Part shown: positions 9,807 through 16,884 of the stretch, piece by piece
How positions within the stretch are numbered: the first letter of the stretch is position 1
Layout of the letters: each line of letters begins with the position of its first letter
Origin: Clostridia bacterium
GTDB lineage: Bacteria; Bacillota; Clostridia; TANB77; UBA1234
Length of the DNA: 36,822 nucleotides
Direction: 5' to 3'
Assembly: GCA_017521465.1 (NCBI GenBank)
Contig: JAFXCN010000021.1
Location: 1-36,822, forward strand
Notes under the pieces: model-generated
What the model was told of the DNA's origin: nothing
The model's database searches: none
Seen by the model: the letters and a program-made list of their open reading frames with translations, nothing else
Translations under genes and position numbers: made by a program

Positions 9807-10841
9807 CTACATATTTTTGTATATGTATTCAATAGCATTTAAAATAATTCTTTCTTTTTCTGGATTTTCTTCCAATATATTTAACATATTTTTTGTAAAG
9901 ATACCTTTAAGTGTATTTTGTTTCGCAATCTCATCAAGATTATACTCTAAATGTGTGTTATCTATAATTTCTGTTATATAGTTAGGTAACTCTTTAATAG
10001 CTTCTTCTATTGAAGAAATACTCATATGTCGTACACCCGTAAGAATTAATCTATATATATCTTCGTCTAATTTTAAACAATCCACAATTTCTTGCACAGT
10101 TTGAAAATTAGTAATGTCAATTTCTTTAATAGCAAATTGTTGAAAATCCATTTTTTTAAATTGAACTTCTACTTTTTTATTTTCAATTTCACCTATAACT
10201 AATCCATGTTCATCAAGCTCATCAAAACCGCCTGCTGTTAAACTTCCGGGATAAATAATGTTAGAGTCATCAACTTTAGGCATATGAATATGTCCAAGCG
10301 CTACGTAATCAAACTTTTGTAAGGCCTTTGTTTTTATATCATGATATTTGTGCGTTGCACCATTTAAATTGGCGTGAGCAATTAAAATATTAGTTTTACT
10401 ATTGTCGACTTCTAATTTTTCAATTTCATTAGAATCCATTTCATAATCTTCAAACCCAATTCCATAAATATTTATTCCATCAACTTCATACATGCCTATT
10501 TCACTACCAAAAATATGCACATTATCTGGCCATGAATATGTATTATACGGTGAATTCTTAATAAGCGGATCATGATTGCCTGGAGTTATAAAAATCTTTA
10601 TTTCAGGAATTTCATTAAAGCATGAAATAATATATTTAATAGTATCCTCTTCTACATATTTATTTTCAAACAAATCACCTGCGACAAAAATAGCATTAAC
10701 AGTTTCTTCTTTTGCAAGTTCAATAGCATTTTTAAAAACTTGTTTTTGATTAAGTCTTCTCTTTTTTACTAACTCTCTATTATCTTTAATAGATGAGAAT
10801 ACCATATCAAAATGAACATCAGCCAAATGAATAAACTTCAT
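9807..10841 (-). CDS. SbcD/YhaO-like metallophosphoesterase (Mre11-type nuclease subunit)
   Basis: This 344-residue protein carries the calcineurin-like phosphoesterase ligands in order: LADVHFD (D-x-H, residues 7-13), AGDLFEN, PGNHDP, IAHANLNG and LGHIHMP. These are the Mre11/SbcD two-metal active-site motifs. It is the expected partner of the ATPase encoded 11 bases downstream: the TAG stop at 9807-9809 abuts the next gene's AGGAGG. The start ATG at 10841 has AGGAGG upstream. The inferred activity is Mn-dependent exo- or endonuclease on DNA ends and hairpins, gated by the ATPase. Whether the pair matches SbcCD or YhaNO more closely cannot be decided by eye. Confidence 0.9.
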   Translation of the reverse strand: MKFIHLADVHFDMVFSSIKDNRELVKKRRLNQKQVFKNAIELAKEETVNAIFVAGDLFENKYVEEDTIKYIISCFNEIPEIKIFITPGNHDPLIKNSPYNTYSWPDNVHIFGSEIGMYEVDGINIYGIGFEDYEMDSNEIEKLEVDNSKTNILIAHANLNGATHKYHDIKTKALQKFDYVALGHIHMPKVDDSNIIYPGSLTAGGFDELDEHGLVIGEIENKKVEVQFKKMDFQQFAIKEIDITNFQTVQEIVDCLKLDEDIYRLILTGVRHMSISSIEEAIKELPNYITEIIDNTHLEYNLDEIAKQNTLKGIFTKNMLNILEENPEKERIILNAIEYIYKNM

Positions 10842-10869
10842 TACATCCTCCTAAATTTAATATATATAA

Positions 10870-10898
10870 ATTATAATTCTAACCTACAGCACTTTCAA
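10870..10898 (-). promoter_or_regulatory. Promoter of the SbcCD-like operon
   Basis: The minus strand has TTGAAA (10893-10898), 17 bases, then TATAAT (10870-10875). It lies 29 bases upstream of the nuclease start and just downstream of the structured element at 10927-11007. Confidence 0.75.
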
Positions 10899-10926
10899 GC
10901 GAACATAGAAAATATGTTATATTTTA

Positions 10927-11021
10927 ACCCGGTCTCTCTGCTTTCGAAGAAAGCATTTTTCCAGGGTGAAAAAACGATTTTGCCCGCGCAGCGGCGCCCT
11001 GGGAAAACGAACTGCGTTACA
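10927..11021. other. GC-rich structured intergenic element (hairpin motif copy 1)
   Basis: A patch with clearly more G and C than its surroundings lies between the virD4 terminator and the nuclease promoter. Seen: outer stem ACCCGG (10927-10932) with CCAGGGT (10961-10967, one bulged A); inner stem 10939-10945 with 10949-10955 and a GAA triloop; GTCTC on the left side of the internal loop. In competition, 10956-10966 pairs with 10997-11007 over 11 bp (one G-T wobble), enclosing CCGC-gca-GCGG. The two structures share CCAGGG, so they exclude each other. It could be a small RNA or a DNA hairpin element. Confidence 0.45.
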
Positions 11022-11036
11022 GTCATTTATGCGAAA

Positions 11037-11070
11037 ACAAAAAAAATCCGACACGTGGTCGGATTTTTTT
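11037..11070. terminator. Bidirectional terminator after the virD4-like gene
   Basis: A TCCGAC stem (11047-11052 with 11058-11063) is flanked by A-runs and T-runs on both sides, so it can work in either direction. It overlaps the stop codon of the VirD4-like gene (11069-11071). Confidence 0.85.
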
Positions 11071-13126
11071 AATCATTGTATGTATTTTTTTTCTTTTTTG
11101 GTGCGCCAAACAGTTCATCGAAACGTTTTTCTAGCTCTGCTTGCAAGTCATATTCTTCTGACTGTGTACTTACTACTGGTTCTTGTACTGGTGGTGCCCC
11201 TGTTCCTTTAAACAAATCTCCTGTACTCATCGTCTCTTCTATTGGAGCACTCGCAACTGATGTTGCCATTACAGGTTCTGTTCTTTGAACTTCAACATCT
11301 TGAACTGGTTTTGTTGCAACTGGTGGTGCACCAAATATATCGTCAAATGATGGCATTCCAAATCCACCTTCGTCTCCTCCAGATATTATTTCATATGGAT
11401 TTGTTATTCTATATTCGCCTCTCTTTGTTTCTGATGAATCTAAGTGGCTTATTTCGCTTGCTCTAGCTTCATTACGTAATGGATGCATTTTATAATACCA
11501 ATATTTTTGTGCTTTTATTGGTCGCATACCTTGTATCAATATAATACATTCTTGAGTGCTCATTCTTCTTAATTCGTCCGGCGTCATAAGTGCTCTTGCC
11601 ATTATTTGGTCTGAGTAACCTCTTCCACTTGTATGTCCATCTTTATCTTCATTCTTAGATACACTGTCTCTTTTTATTGTTTTTTCACCTAATTGTTTAG
11701 AGAATGTCTCAAGTGTTTTTTGTGCATTACTTCCCAAGAACAAGTGCGTGCTACAGTTTGCCATGATGTTTTCTGTAACTTTTTCATCGTATATTTCCAT
11801 AAGCTGGTCTATACTTTGAAGTATTATGCTTATATGTAATTTTTTAGATCTACATGTACTTAATACCCTTTCAAAGTTTGGTATTCTTCCTATGTTCGCA
11901 AACTCATCTAGAATTAAGAACATTGGTACTGGAAGCGCTCCGCCATTTTGATCACCATACTCATATAATCTTTGGAATAATTGCGAGAAGAATATATTCA
12001 TTAAGAAGTCATATGTGCTATGGCTTTCTGGAGTGATGAAGTATACTACCGATCTCACTCTTGCCAATTCTTCAAATTCTATTGTATTTGTACTTGTTAA
12101 CGCTGCAATTTCTTCTGAGTCAAATGCTTCTAATTTTGCAGCAAGTGAAACTAAGATGTTTGAGAATGTTTTTTCAGATCCTAATCTAATTGTTTCAAAC
12201 GCTCTTCTCGCTGGATTATCGAAAGGTAAATCCATGAATAACTTCATCAAATCTTCACCTTCGTTTTCTCCTCCAAGTCTTACCAATGCTAAACAGCTTG
12301 CAAGTGAATGTTCCTCTTTTGGTCTTGTTAATAATATGTAATACATTACCGCTTTTAATAATGCTTCAGATGTTTGATCCCAGAATGGGTCTCCTCCCTT
12401 TCCGCCACCTTTATCATCTTTTTTAGAAATGATTTTAGCAACAATATCAACGTCTGTTGTACCTCTTATATGTGATAGTGGATTATATCCATCACTATAT
12501 TTAGGATCCGCTAAGTTTATTACGTGTATTTCATATCCTTTTTTCTTAAATATTCCCGCCGTTCTATCATATAATTCACCTTTTGGGTCAGTGAAAATAT
12601 ATGACCCCAACATTTGGAATGCATTCGGTATAGCAAATGATGCTGATTTACCAGAACCAGATCCACCGATTACTAAGATGTTACCATTCTTAGCTTGTGG
12701 CGGTGTTGGGATTATTGGCAAGAAGTGGTTTGCAGATAATACAAATCCTTCTTTTTTGCTAAGAACTTCATATTCTTCACCTTTTGACCAATCACCAGAA
12801 CCATGTTCTATATCTTTATATTCACCATCATTTTTCATAGTAAACATTAAATATATTCCACCACATAGAAGTAAAAATGACATTACTTTTAAATTATTCC
12901 AATATTCCGCACTACCATCTCCAAATGAATATCCCAAGTTTTCTCCAACTTTACCGATATTATCAAACATTTGTGGTAGAACATTTAAAAGTCCAGCACC
13001 TTGCTCAGCAACCATTAAATCATGTGCTGTTCGCGTATATGCCGGAACTAATAATAGGGCTAGTGCAACAAACACTATCCCCATCAAAATAAATATCGCT
13101 TTATTTTTCTTAAACCATGCACTCAT
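11069..13126 (-). CDS. VirD4/TraG-type coupling ATPase (type IV secretion)
   Basis: This 685-residue protein has two N-terminal membrane helices (about 11-29 and 81-96), Walker A GGSGSGKS at 154-161 and Walker B FLILDEFANIG near 405. That is the layout of T4SS coupling proteins, hexameric ATPases that bring DNA or protein substrates to a secretion channel. The C-terminal 100 residues form an acidic, Pro-rich tail ending in a Lys run, unlike a core ATPase domain and possibly a recruitment region. The start ATG at 13126 lies 9 bases after GGAGG. It is third in an operon with two small genes. No relaxase, VirB4, VirB6 or VirB1-like gene is visible in the window, so its partner machinery must be elsewhere or absent. 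Confidence 0.88.
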   Translation of the reverse strand: MSAWFKKNKAIFILMGIVFVALALLLVPAYTRTAHDLMVAEQGAGLLNVLPQMFDNIGKVGENLGYSFGDGSAEYWNNLKVMSFLLLCGGIYLMFTMKNDGEYKDIEHGSGDWSKGEEYEVLSKKEGFVLSANHFLPIIPTPPQAKNGNILVIGGSGSGKSASFAIPNAFQMLGSYIFTDPKGELYDRTAGIFKKKGYEIHVINLADPKYSDGYNPLSHIRGTTDVDIVAKIISKKDDKGGGKGGDPFWDQTSEALLKAVMYYILLTRPKEEHSLASCLALVRLGGENEGEDLMKLFMDLPFDNPARRAFETIRLGSEKTFSNILVSLAAKLEAFDSEEIAALTSTNTIEFEELARVRSVVYFITPESHSTYDFLMNIFFSQLFQRLYEYGDQNGGALPVPMFLILDEFANIGRIPNFERVLSTCRSKKLHISIILQSIDQLMEIYDEKVTENIMANCSTHLFLGSNAQKTLETFSKQLGEKTIKRDSVSKNEDKDGHTSGRGYSDQIMARALMTPDELRRMSTQECIILIQGMRPIKAQKYWYYKMHPLRNEARASEISHLDSSETKRGEYRITNPYEIISGGDEGGFGMPSFDDIFGAPPVATKPVQDVEVQRTEPVMATSVASAPIEETMSTGDLFKGTGAPPVQEPVVSTQSEEYDLQAELEKRFDELFGAPKKKKNTYND

Positions 13127-13182
13127 TCATGGATTCCTCCTCTGTAAAAGCAATCATACTCATAAAAAGTCTTTAAATTTTC

Positions 13183-13353
13183 TTATTCTCTAACTTCTTT
13201 TCCATTATCCATTGCGTATTCTACTGCTTCGCCTGCATTATATTCATTATCCTTTGTTGGAACATGATCTTTTCCGTGTTCACGTGATTTCCCTTTTGTT
13301 GGAGCAAATCTTGATCCCGCATCACTTGTTCCCAATCCCATGTTAATTTTCAT
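13183..13353 (-). CDS. Small hydrophilic protein of unknown function (56 aa)
   Basis: This gene lies between the 169-residue protein gene and the VirD4-like gene on the same strand. The product is strongly hydrophilic (MKINMGLGTSDAGSRFAPTK at the N-terminus, then Lys, His and Asp rich), with no membrane helix and no recognised motif. The ATG at 13353 follows an AAAGGGG-like site; an in-frame TTG six codons earlier is unlikely as a start. A compact, charged protein encoded directly before a coupling ATPase could be a substrate or adaptor, but that is only a guess from position. Confidence 0.6.
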   Translation of the reverse strand: MKINMGLGTSDAGSRFAPTKGKSREHGKDHVPTKDNEYNAGEAVEYAMDNGKEVRE

Positions 13354-13378
13354 TTTTAAAACCCCTTTCAAAACTTAA

Positions 13379-13888
13379 CTAATCTCTAACCTCTAATGCT
13401 ATATATGATTTGTTAGGTAACATTTTTATTTTTGCCTTTACTTCATTTGCATCACTGTCATAATAAAGCACTGGTTTAACTTCATCACCTAAATCTGGAT
13501 CAATTATTGAAATTGGGCGTCTAAAATTAGGAGTATATTTTATGTCAGTATATTCAGCACCTTCCGCACTATATAATTTCTTATAAGTTACGAAATCAGC
13601 CTTTTTTCCAACTGAAAGTTGACCTGTTTCAAAAGTCGCTGAATTAAGCAATGCTTTTCCATTGCCCACTGTTAAAAGTACTAAATCCTTCTTATCTCCT
13701 TCTGAAGTTGAATCATTGAAATAAAAAGTCTTTTTCACACCACCAGCATCAGATTTAACAGAACAATCAAGTTTTTGTAATGTATATACATTTTCTTCAT
13801 CTTCTTGAGTTTTGTTAATCAAAAATGCCAAAGTTTTCATATCCTCTGGGTCTAACACTGTAAAAAAATTGTTTCCAAATTCTTCCAT
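13379..13888 (-). CDS. Protein of unknown function, first gene of the virD4-like operon (169 aa)
   Basis: The start is the ATG at 13888, seven bases after GGAG. A longer frame upstream (MALNKKRSKK) would contain that ribosome site, so it is rejected. The product is soluble and acidic, with alternating beta-type segments (VYTLQKLDCS, KKTFYFND, DLVLLTVGNG, PVLYYDSDANEVKAKIKM). There is no signal peptide, membrane helix or catalytic motif that I can identify. It is driven by a consensus promoter overlapping the dnaJ end and followed after 25 bases by the 56-residue gene. The family is unknown to me. Its operon position suggests it serves the same process as the VirD4-like ATPase. Confidence 0.7.
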   Translation of the reverse strand: MEEFGNNFFTVLDPEDMKTLAFLINKTQEDEENVYTLQKLDCSVKSDAGGVKKTFYFNDSTSEGDKKDLVLLTVGNGKALLNSATFETGQLSVGKKADFVTYKKLYSAEGAEYTDIKYTPNFRRPISIIDPDLGDEVKPVLYYDSDANEVKAKIKMLPNKSYIALEVRD

Positions 13889-13944
13889 CTTCTTACTCCT
13901 TTTCTTGTTTAACGCCACAAACTTCTTCAGTACATTATATAATA

Positions 13945-13973
13945 ATTATACAACCAAATTATGTAAATGTCAA
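13945..13973 (-). promoter_or_regulatory. Consensus promoter of the virD4-like operon
   Basis: The minus strand has TTGACA (13968-13973), 17 bases, then TATAAT (13945-13950): a perfect match to the sigma-A consensus. The -35 box overlaps the last codons of the dnaJ-like gene. No terminator stands between the two, so read-through is possible as well. Confidence 0.85.
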
Positions 13974-14878
13974 TTGCTTCTTGGCGAAAAACACGATATA
14001 TTTTTTAAATTTGTATATAATTGAGTTTCCTCTTTAGTTAGTGTCTTAGGTACTACTATTTTAACCTCAGCAAGCAAGTCTCCTCTTAATCCGTACCCAT
14101 CGTAATATCCGTGACTTGCTATTCTAAGTTTTTCTCCTGATTGAATTCCTGCCGGAACTGCAATCAATACTTTTGAATCAATACTTTCAATTTCTATATT
14201 ACAACCTAACGCCGCTTCCCATGGTGTAAGCGGTAAATCCATAAGCAAATTAGCACCATCAAGTTTGTATTTTTCATGTTTTAATATATTTACTTTTATG
14301 TATAAATCTCCTTGAGCTCCACCGTTTTTGCCTGGTTTTCCTTGATCTGCAATTCTAATTTTTCCGCCATTTCTTATTCCTTGTGGAATTTTAACTGTTA
14401 TCGTTTTCATTTTTCCATTAGTAGTCTTAAACGCAATTTTCTTTTCTTCTCCATTAAAAACTTCTTCTAATGATGCTTCAATTTCAGACTCTATATCTTC
14501 ACCAGGAATCGGTATATTTTTATTTTGTTTTTTATCTAGGTTAGTAACAACATTTTTTTCATTTTTGCCAACAAACATTTCAAAAAATTCATTAAATCCG
14601 TTCTCACCATTAAATGCATCTTTTATATTAGAAAAATTCAAACCATCTTTTAGCTTATATGCAAAGTGTACTCTGTCATACTTCTTTTTTGATTCTTCAC
14701 TTCCTAATATTTGATACGCTTCATTGATATCTTTAAACTTTTCCGCGGCTACCGTATCTCCTGGATTTATATCAGGATGATAAAGCTTCGCAAGTTTTCT
14801 ATATGAATTTTTGATATCTTCATCAGTTGCCTTGTCATTACTTAAGCCTAGTATCTTATAATAATTTTTATACTTCAC
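13970..14878 (-). CDS. DnaJ-family (CbpA-type) co-chaperone without zinc finger
   Basis: In this 302-residue protein the N-terminal J domain runs from YYKILGLSNDKATDEDIK to about residue 70 with the HPD motif (LAKLYHPDINPGD). Two C-terminal DnaJ substrate-binding subdomains follow (KIPQGIRNGGKIRIADQGKPG; VPAGIQSGEKLRIASHGYY). The Cys-rich zinc region of classic DnaJ is missing, so it is type II, as in CbpA. The inferred role is to stimulate DnaK ATPase and present substrate. The start is a GTG at 14878 with AAGGA ten bases upstream; the nearby ATG reads into a stop after six codons. It ends in a Ser-Pro-Arg-Ser-Asn tail, and its last bases form the -35 box of the next operon. No CIRCE element is visible upstream. 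Confidence 0.9.
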   Translation of the reverse strand: MKYKNYYKILGLSNDKATDEDIKNSYRKLAKLYHPDINPGDTVAAEKFKDINEAYQILGSEESKKKYDRVHFAYKLKDGLNFSNIKDAFNGENGFNEFFEMFVGKNEKNVVTNLDKKQNKNIPIPGEDIESEIEASLEEVFNGEEKKIAFKTTNGKMKTITVKIPQGIRNGGKIRIADQGKPGKNGGAQGDLYIKVNILKHEKYKLDGANLLMDLPLTPWEAALGCNIEIESIDSKVLIAVPAGIQSGEKLRIASHGYYDGYGLRGDLLAEVKIVVPKTLTKEETQLYTNLKNISCFSPRSN

Positions 14879-14911
14879 TTTCTTTCATTCCTTACAAAAA
14901 CTTCTATCATA

Positions 14912-14939
14912 ATTATATCACATAATTTTCCGTTGTAAA
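14912..14939 (-). promoter_or_regulatory. Promoter of the dnaJ-like gene
   Basis: The minus strand has TTTACA (14934-14939), 16 bases, then TATAAT (14912-14917), 34 bases before the GTG start. Confidence 0.6.
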
Positions 14940-14965
14940 GTCCCTAGCTAACGAATTTGCGTGGT

Positions 14966-15442
14966 TCATTGAATGTTTATGGCCTGTAAAATTTCACTTT
15001 CTGGAAGTGCTCCTGACAATCTATTTTTTTCTTGCCCATTTTCTATTATAACCATAAGCGGAATTGCGGTTGCGCCATACTCTATTGCTAGTGTTTCATT
15101 TTCATCTACATTAACTTTTACAACTTTTATATCAGTATTTTCCCTTGCAATCTTTTCAAGTGTTGGCGCAAGCATTCTACATGGATAACACCAATCTGCA
15201 TAAAAATCTACAAGTACAACTTTGTCACTATTTAAAACTTCCGCTTCAAATGTATTTTCATTTGCATATACTACTTTGCTTTCTTCTGTATTTGAATTTT
15301 CATTGGCATTAAAATTTTGATTTTCTATTTCATTATCATTTTCTAAATTATTAATTTCCGAATTTTTCATTGCTTCACTTGCCAATACTAATATTATTGC
15401 AAATGCTATAACTCCAACTATTAAAATTATTTTTTCTTTCAT
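14966..15442 (-). CDS. Membrane-anchored thioredoxin-like protein
   Basis: In this 158-residue protein one N-terminal membrane helix (residues 4-22) is followed by an Asn/Glu-rich linker. A thioredoxin fold then begins near residue 55, with FYADWCYPCRMLAP as the active site and a cis-Pro loop AIPLM. WCYPC differs from the cytoplasmic thioredoxin WCGPC. The active site faces outside, so it probably passes electrons from CcdA (encoded 9 bases upstream) to extracytoplasmic protein thiols. That is relevant here because both giant surface proteins are rich in cysteine. Third gene of the operon. The start ATG at 15442 lies after AGGAGG. Confidence 0.9.
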   Translation of the reverse strand: MKEKIILIVGVIAFAIILVLASEAMKNSEINNLENDNEIENQNFNANENSNTEESKVVYANENTFEAEVLNSDKVVLVDFYADWCYPCRMLAPTLEKIARENTDIKVVKVNVDENETLAIEYGATAIPLMVIIENGQEKNRLSGALPESEILQAINIQ

Positions 15443-15451
15443 ATTTTCCTC

Positions 15452-16090
15452 CTAAAAAAACACTATATAAATTCCCATCAAAATTAATATTACACCCGAT
15501 ATCTTTTTTATTATTCCATAATTTTTCTTGATAAATGTGAAAACGTTTTTTAATTTATCTAAAAGTACTGCTGATATTATAAATGGAATTCCAATTCCAA
15601 TCGAATATAACAGCATAAGTACAATTCCTTTTAAGATATCTTGTTCTTTTGCTATTAGCAACAAAGCTGAGCTTAAAAACGCTCCAACACATGGTGTCCA
15701 GCTTATTGAAAATATCATTCCAAACAACATTGACTTTATGAAATTTAAATTTTTTGTATTTGCTTTCATGTTACTCTGTTTGTTTAATAATTTTATCTTT
15801 ATAAAATCTGCATAATTAAGTCCAAGTACAATTATTATGATTCCGAATAATATTTTTATATATTTAATATTCGAGCTTATTAATGTTCCAATTGTACTCG
15901 CAAATATTCCAAGTAGCATAAACAAAATTGTAAAACCTGTTACAAATCCAATTGAATTTATCAATGCTTTATTATTTTTTTCATCATCATTTTTTCCGAC
16001 AAAATATGATACATATATTGGGAGCATCGGAAGTAAACATGGTGATATAAAACTTGCTATACCTTCAATAAAAGTAAAAAGATATTCCAT
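15452..16090 (-). CDS. ccdA: CcdA-type thiol-disulfide transporter
   Basis: This 212-residue protein has six predicted membrane helices and two Pro-Cys motifs (SPCLLPMLP near the N-terminus; WTPCVGAFLSS in the middle). These are the redox cysteines of CcdA/DsbD-type proteins, which carry reducing power from cytoplasmic thioredoxin across the membrane. Its partner is almost certainly the membrane-anchored thioredoxin encoded next. The start is the ATG at 16090, ten bases after AAGGAG and one base after the upstream gene's TAG (TAGTATG). An in-frame start 12 codons earlier would overlap that gene. Cytochrome c maturation genes are not seen here, so a role in surface-protein disulfide handling is more likely. 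Confidence 0.92.
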   Translation of the reverse strand: MEYLFTFIEGIASFISPCLLPMLPIYVSYFVGKNDDEKNNKALINSIGFVTGFTILFMLLGIFASTIGTLISSNIKYIKILFGIIIIVLGLNYADFIKIKLLNKQSNMKANTKNLNFIKSMLFGMIFSISWTPCVGAFLSSALLLIAKEQDILKGIVLMLLYSIGIGIPFIISAVLLDKLKNVFTFIKKNYGIIKKISGVILILMGIYIVFF

Positions 16091-16091
16091 A

Positions 16092-16661
16092 CTATTTTCT
16101 CTCCTTATACCACTTTGCAAATTCACTTAATGAACTTACTGACTTTAACCTTTTTCTAGTATTTCGCTCTTCGTCTGTCATTTGAGACAAAGTTTTTTCA
16201 TATCCATATGGTATGTATACATACCATATATCTGACCACTTTTTATCTCTATCTGTCCCTAACATCGCTTCTGCCAAAAAACCTTCATGGCATCCATCAA
16301 ATTGATATAAATTTTCGCCATCATAATACGATAAACACTCAGTAAATCTACATGCTCTATTTTCTTTTCCTTCCATAAGTTTCAATATGCCTTCAACACC
16401 AATAGTATCCAATGCAAAATTTACAAAAGCTCTCGGAAAACCATTTAACTCATCAATCCAAAATCCACTATCCATTGATATACATGGTTTATTTACTAAC
16501 TTATACGCTTCTTCAACTTTATATTTCGAAATATATTTAATATCATCACTTCTAGGTTCTTCTAAGTCATATTCAAAAACAGTAAAATTTACACCTTTTA
16601 ATGCTTCTTGTGCAGCAGCAATTTTACCTTTATTATGCGTTACAAAAACTATTTCATCCAT
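16092..16661 (-). CDS. Ham1/RdgB-like non-canonical purine NTP pyrophosphatase
   Basis: This 189-residue protein begins MDEIVFVTHNKGKIAAAQ, matching the TxNxxK nucleotide-binding start of Ham1/RdgB (ITPase) enzymes. The central SMDSGFWIDELNGFPRAFVNF corresponds to the family's DDSG...L.G.PG segment. The Gly of PGV is replaced by Arg, and the region after it (CRFTECLSYYDG) diverges, so substrate range may differ from dITP/XTP. The start ATG at 16661 lies eight bases after GGAGG; a start five codons earlier uses that ribosome site itself. First gene of the operon with ccdA and the thioredoxin. The functional link with them is not obvious. Confidence 0.8.
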   Translation of the reverse strand: MDEIVFVTHNKGKIAAAQEALKGVNFTVFEYDLEEPRSDDIKYISKYKVEEAYKLVNKPCISMDSGFWIDELNGFPRAFVNFALDTIGVEGILKLMEGKENRACRFTECLSYYDGENLYQFDGCHEGFLAEAMLGTDRDKKWSDIWYVYIPYGYEKTLSQMTDEERNTRKRLKSVSSLSEFAKWYKERK

Positions 16662-16680
16662 ATAAATTACCTCCATGAAA

Positions 16681-16689
16681 AGTATAACA
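16681..16689 (-). promoter_or_regulatory. Extended -10 promoter of the ham1-ccdA-trx operon
   Basis: The minus strand reads TGTTATACT, an extended -10 (TGnTATACT), 19 bases before the ATG. No good -35 box is present at 17 bases. Confidence 0.5.
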
Positions 16690-16723
16690 CAATAGGAAAA
16701 AATAAAAAATATCTATATCTAAT

Positions 16724-16770
16724 TTTCGTGCGTCTCGGAGCTTCCGAAGGAAGCTATGATTCACACGAAA
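16724..16770. other. Structured intergenic element (hairpin motif copy 2)
   Basis: Outer stem TTTCGTG (16724-16730) pairs with CACGAAA (16764-16770). Inner stem 16739-16745 pairs with 16749-16755, with a GAA triloop. GTCTC at 16732-16736 lies in the left side of the internal loop. The arrangement of GTCTC, two bases, a 7-bp stem and GAA matches the copy at 10932-10955, and two stem pairs are changed compensatorily. It sits between divergent promoters. Confidence 0.45.
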
Positions 16771-16787
16771 GTCTGATACGATTTTAC

Positions 16788-16816
16788 TTGACATAACAAC
16801 TAATCCATTATATACT
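16788..16816 (+). promoter_or_regulatory. Promoter of the 26-residue-repeat gene pair
   Basis: TTGACA (16788-16793), 17 bases, then TATACT (16811-16816), about 68 bases before the first start codon. Confidence 0.8.
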
Positions 16817-16884
16817 ACACGCGTATTTATACGGTTTTCTTTGATCTTAAATAATTTTACTATCAAAAACAAGGAGGAAAGTCT

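Noticed and set aside
12429-13193. 254-codon plus-strand frame
   Set aside because: Antisense to the VirD4-like ATPase, whose Walker motifs fix the coding strand.
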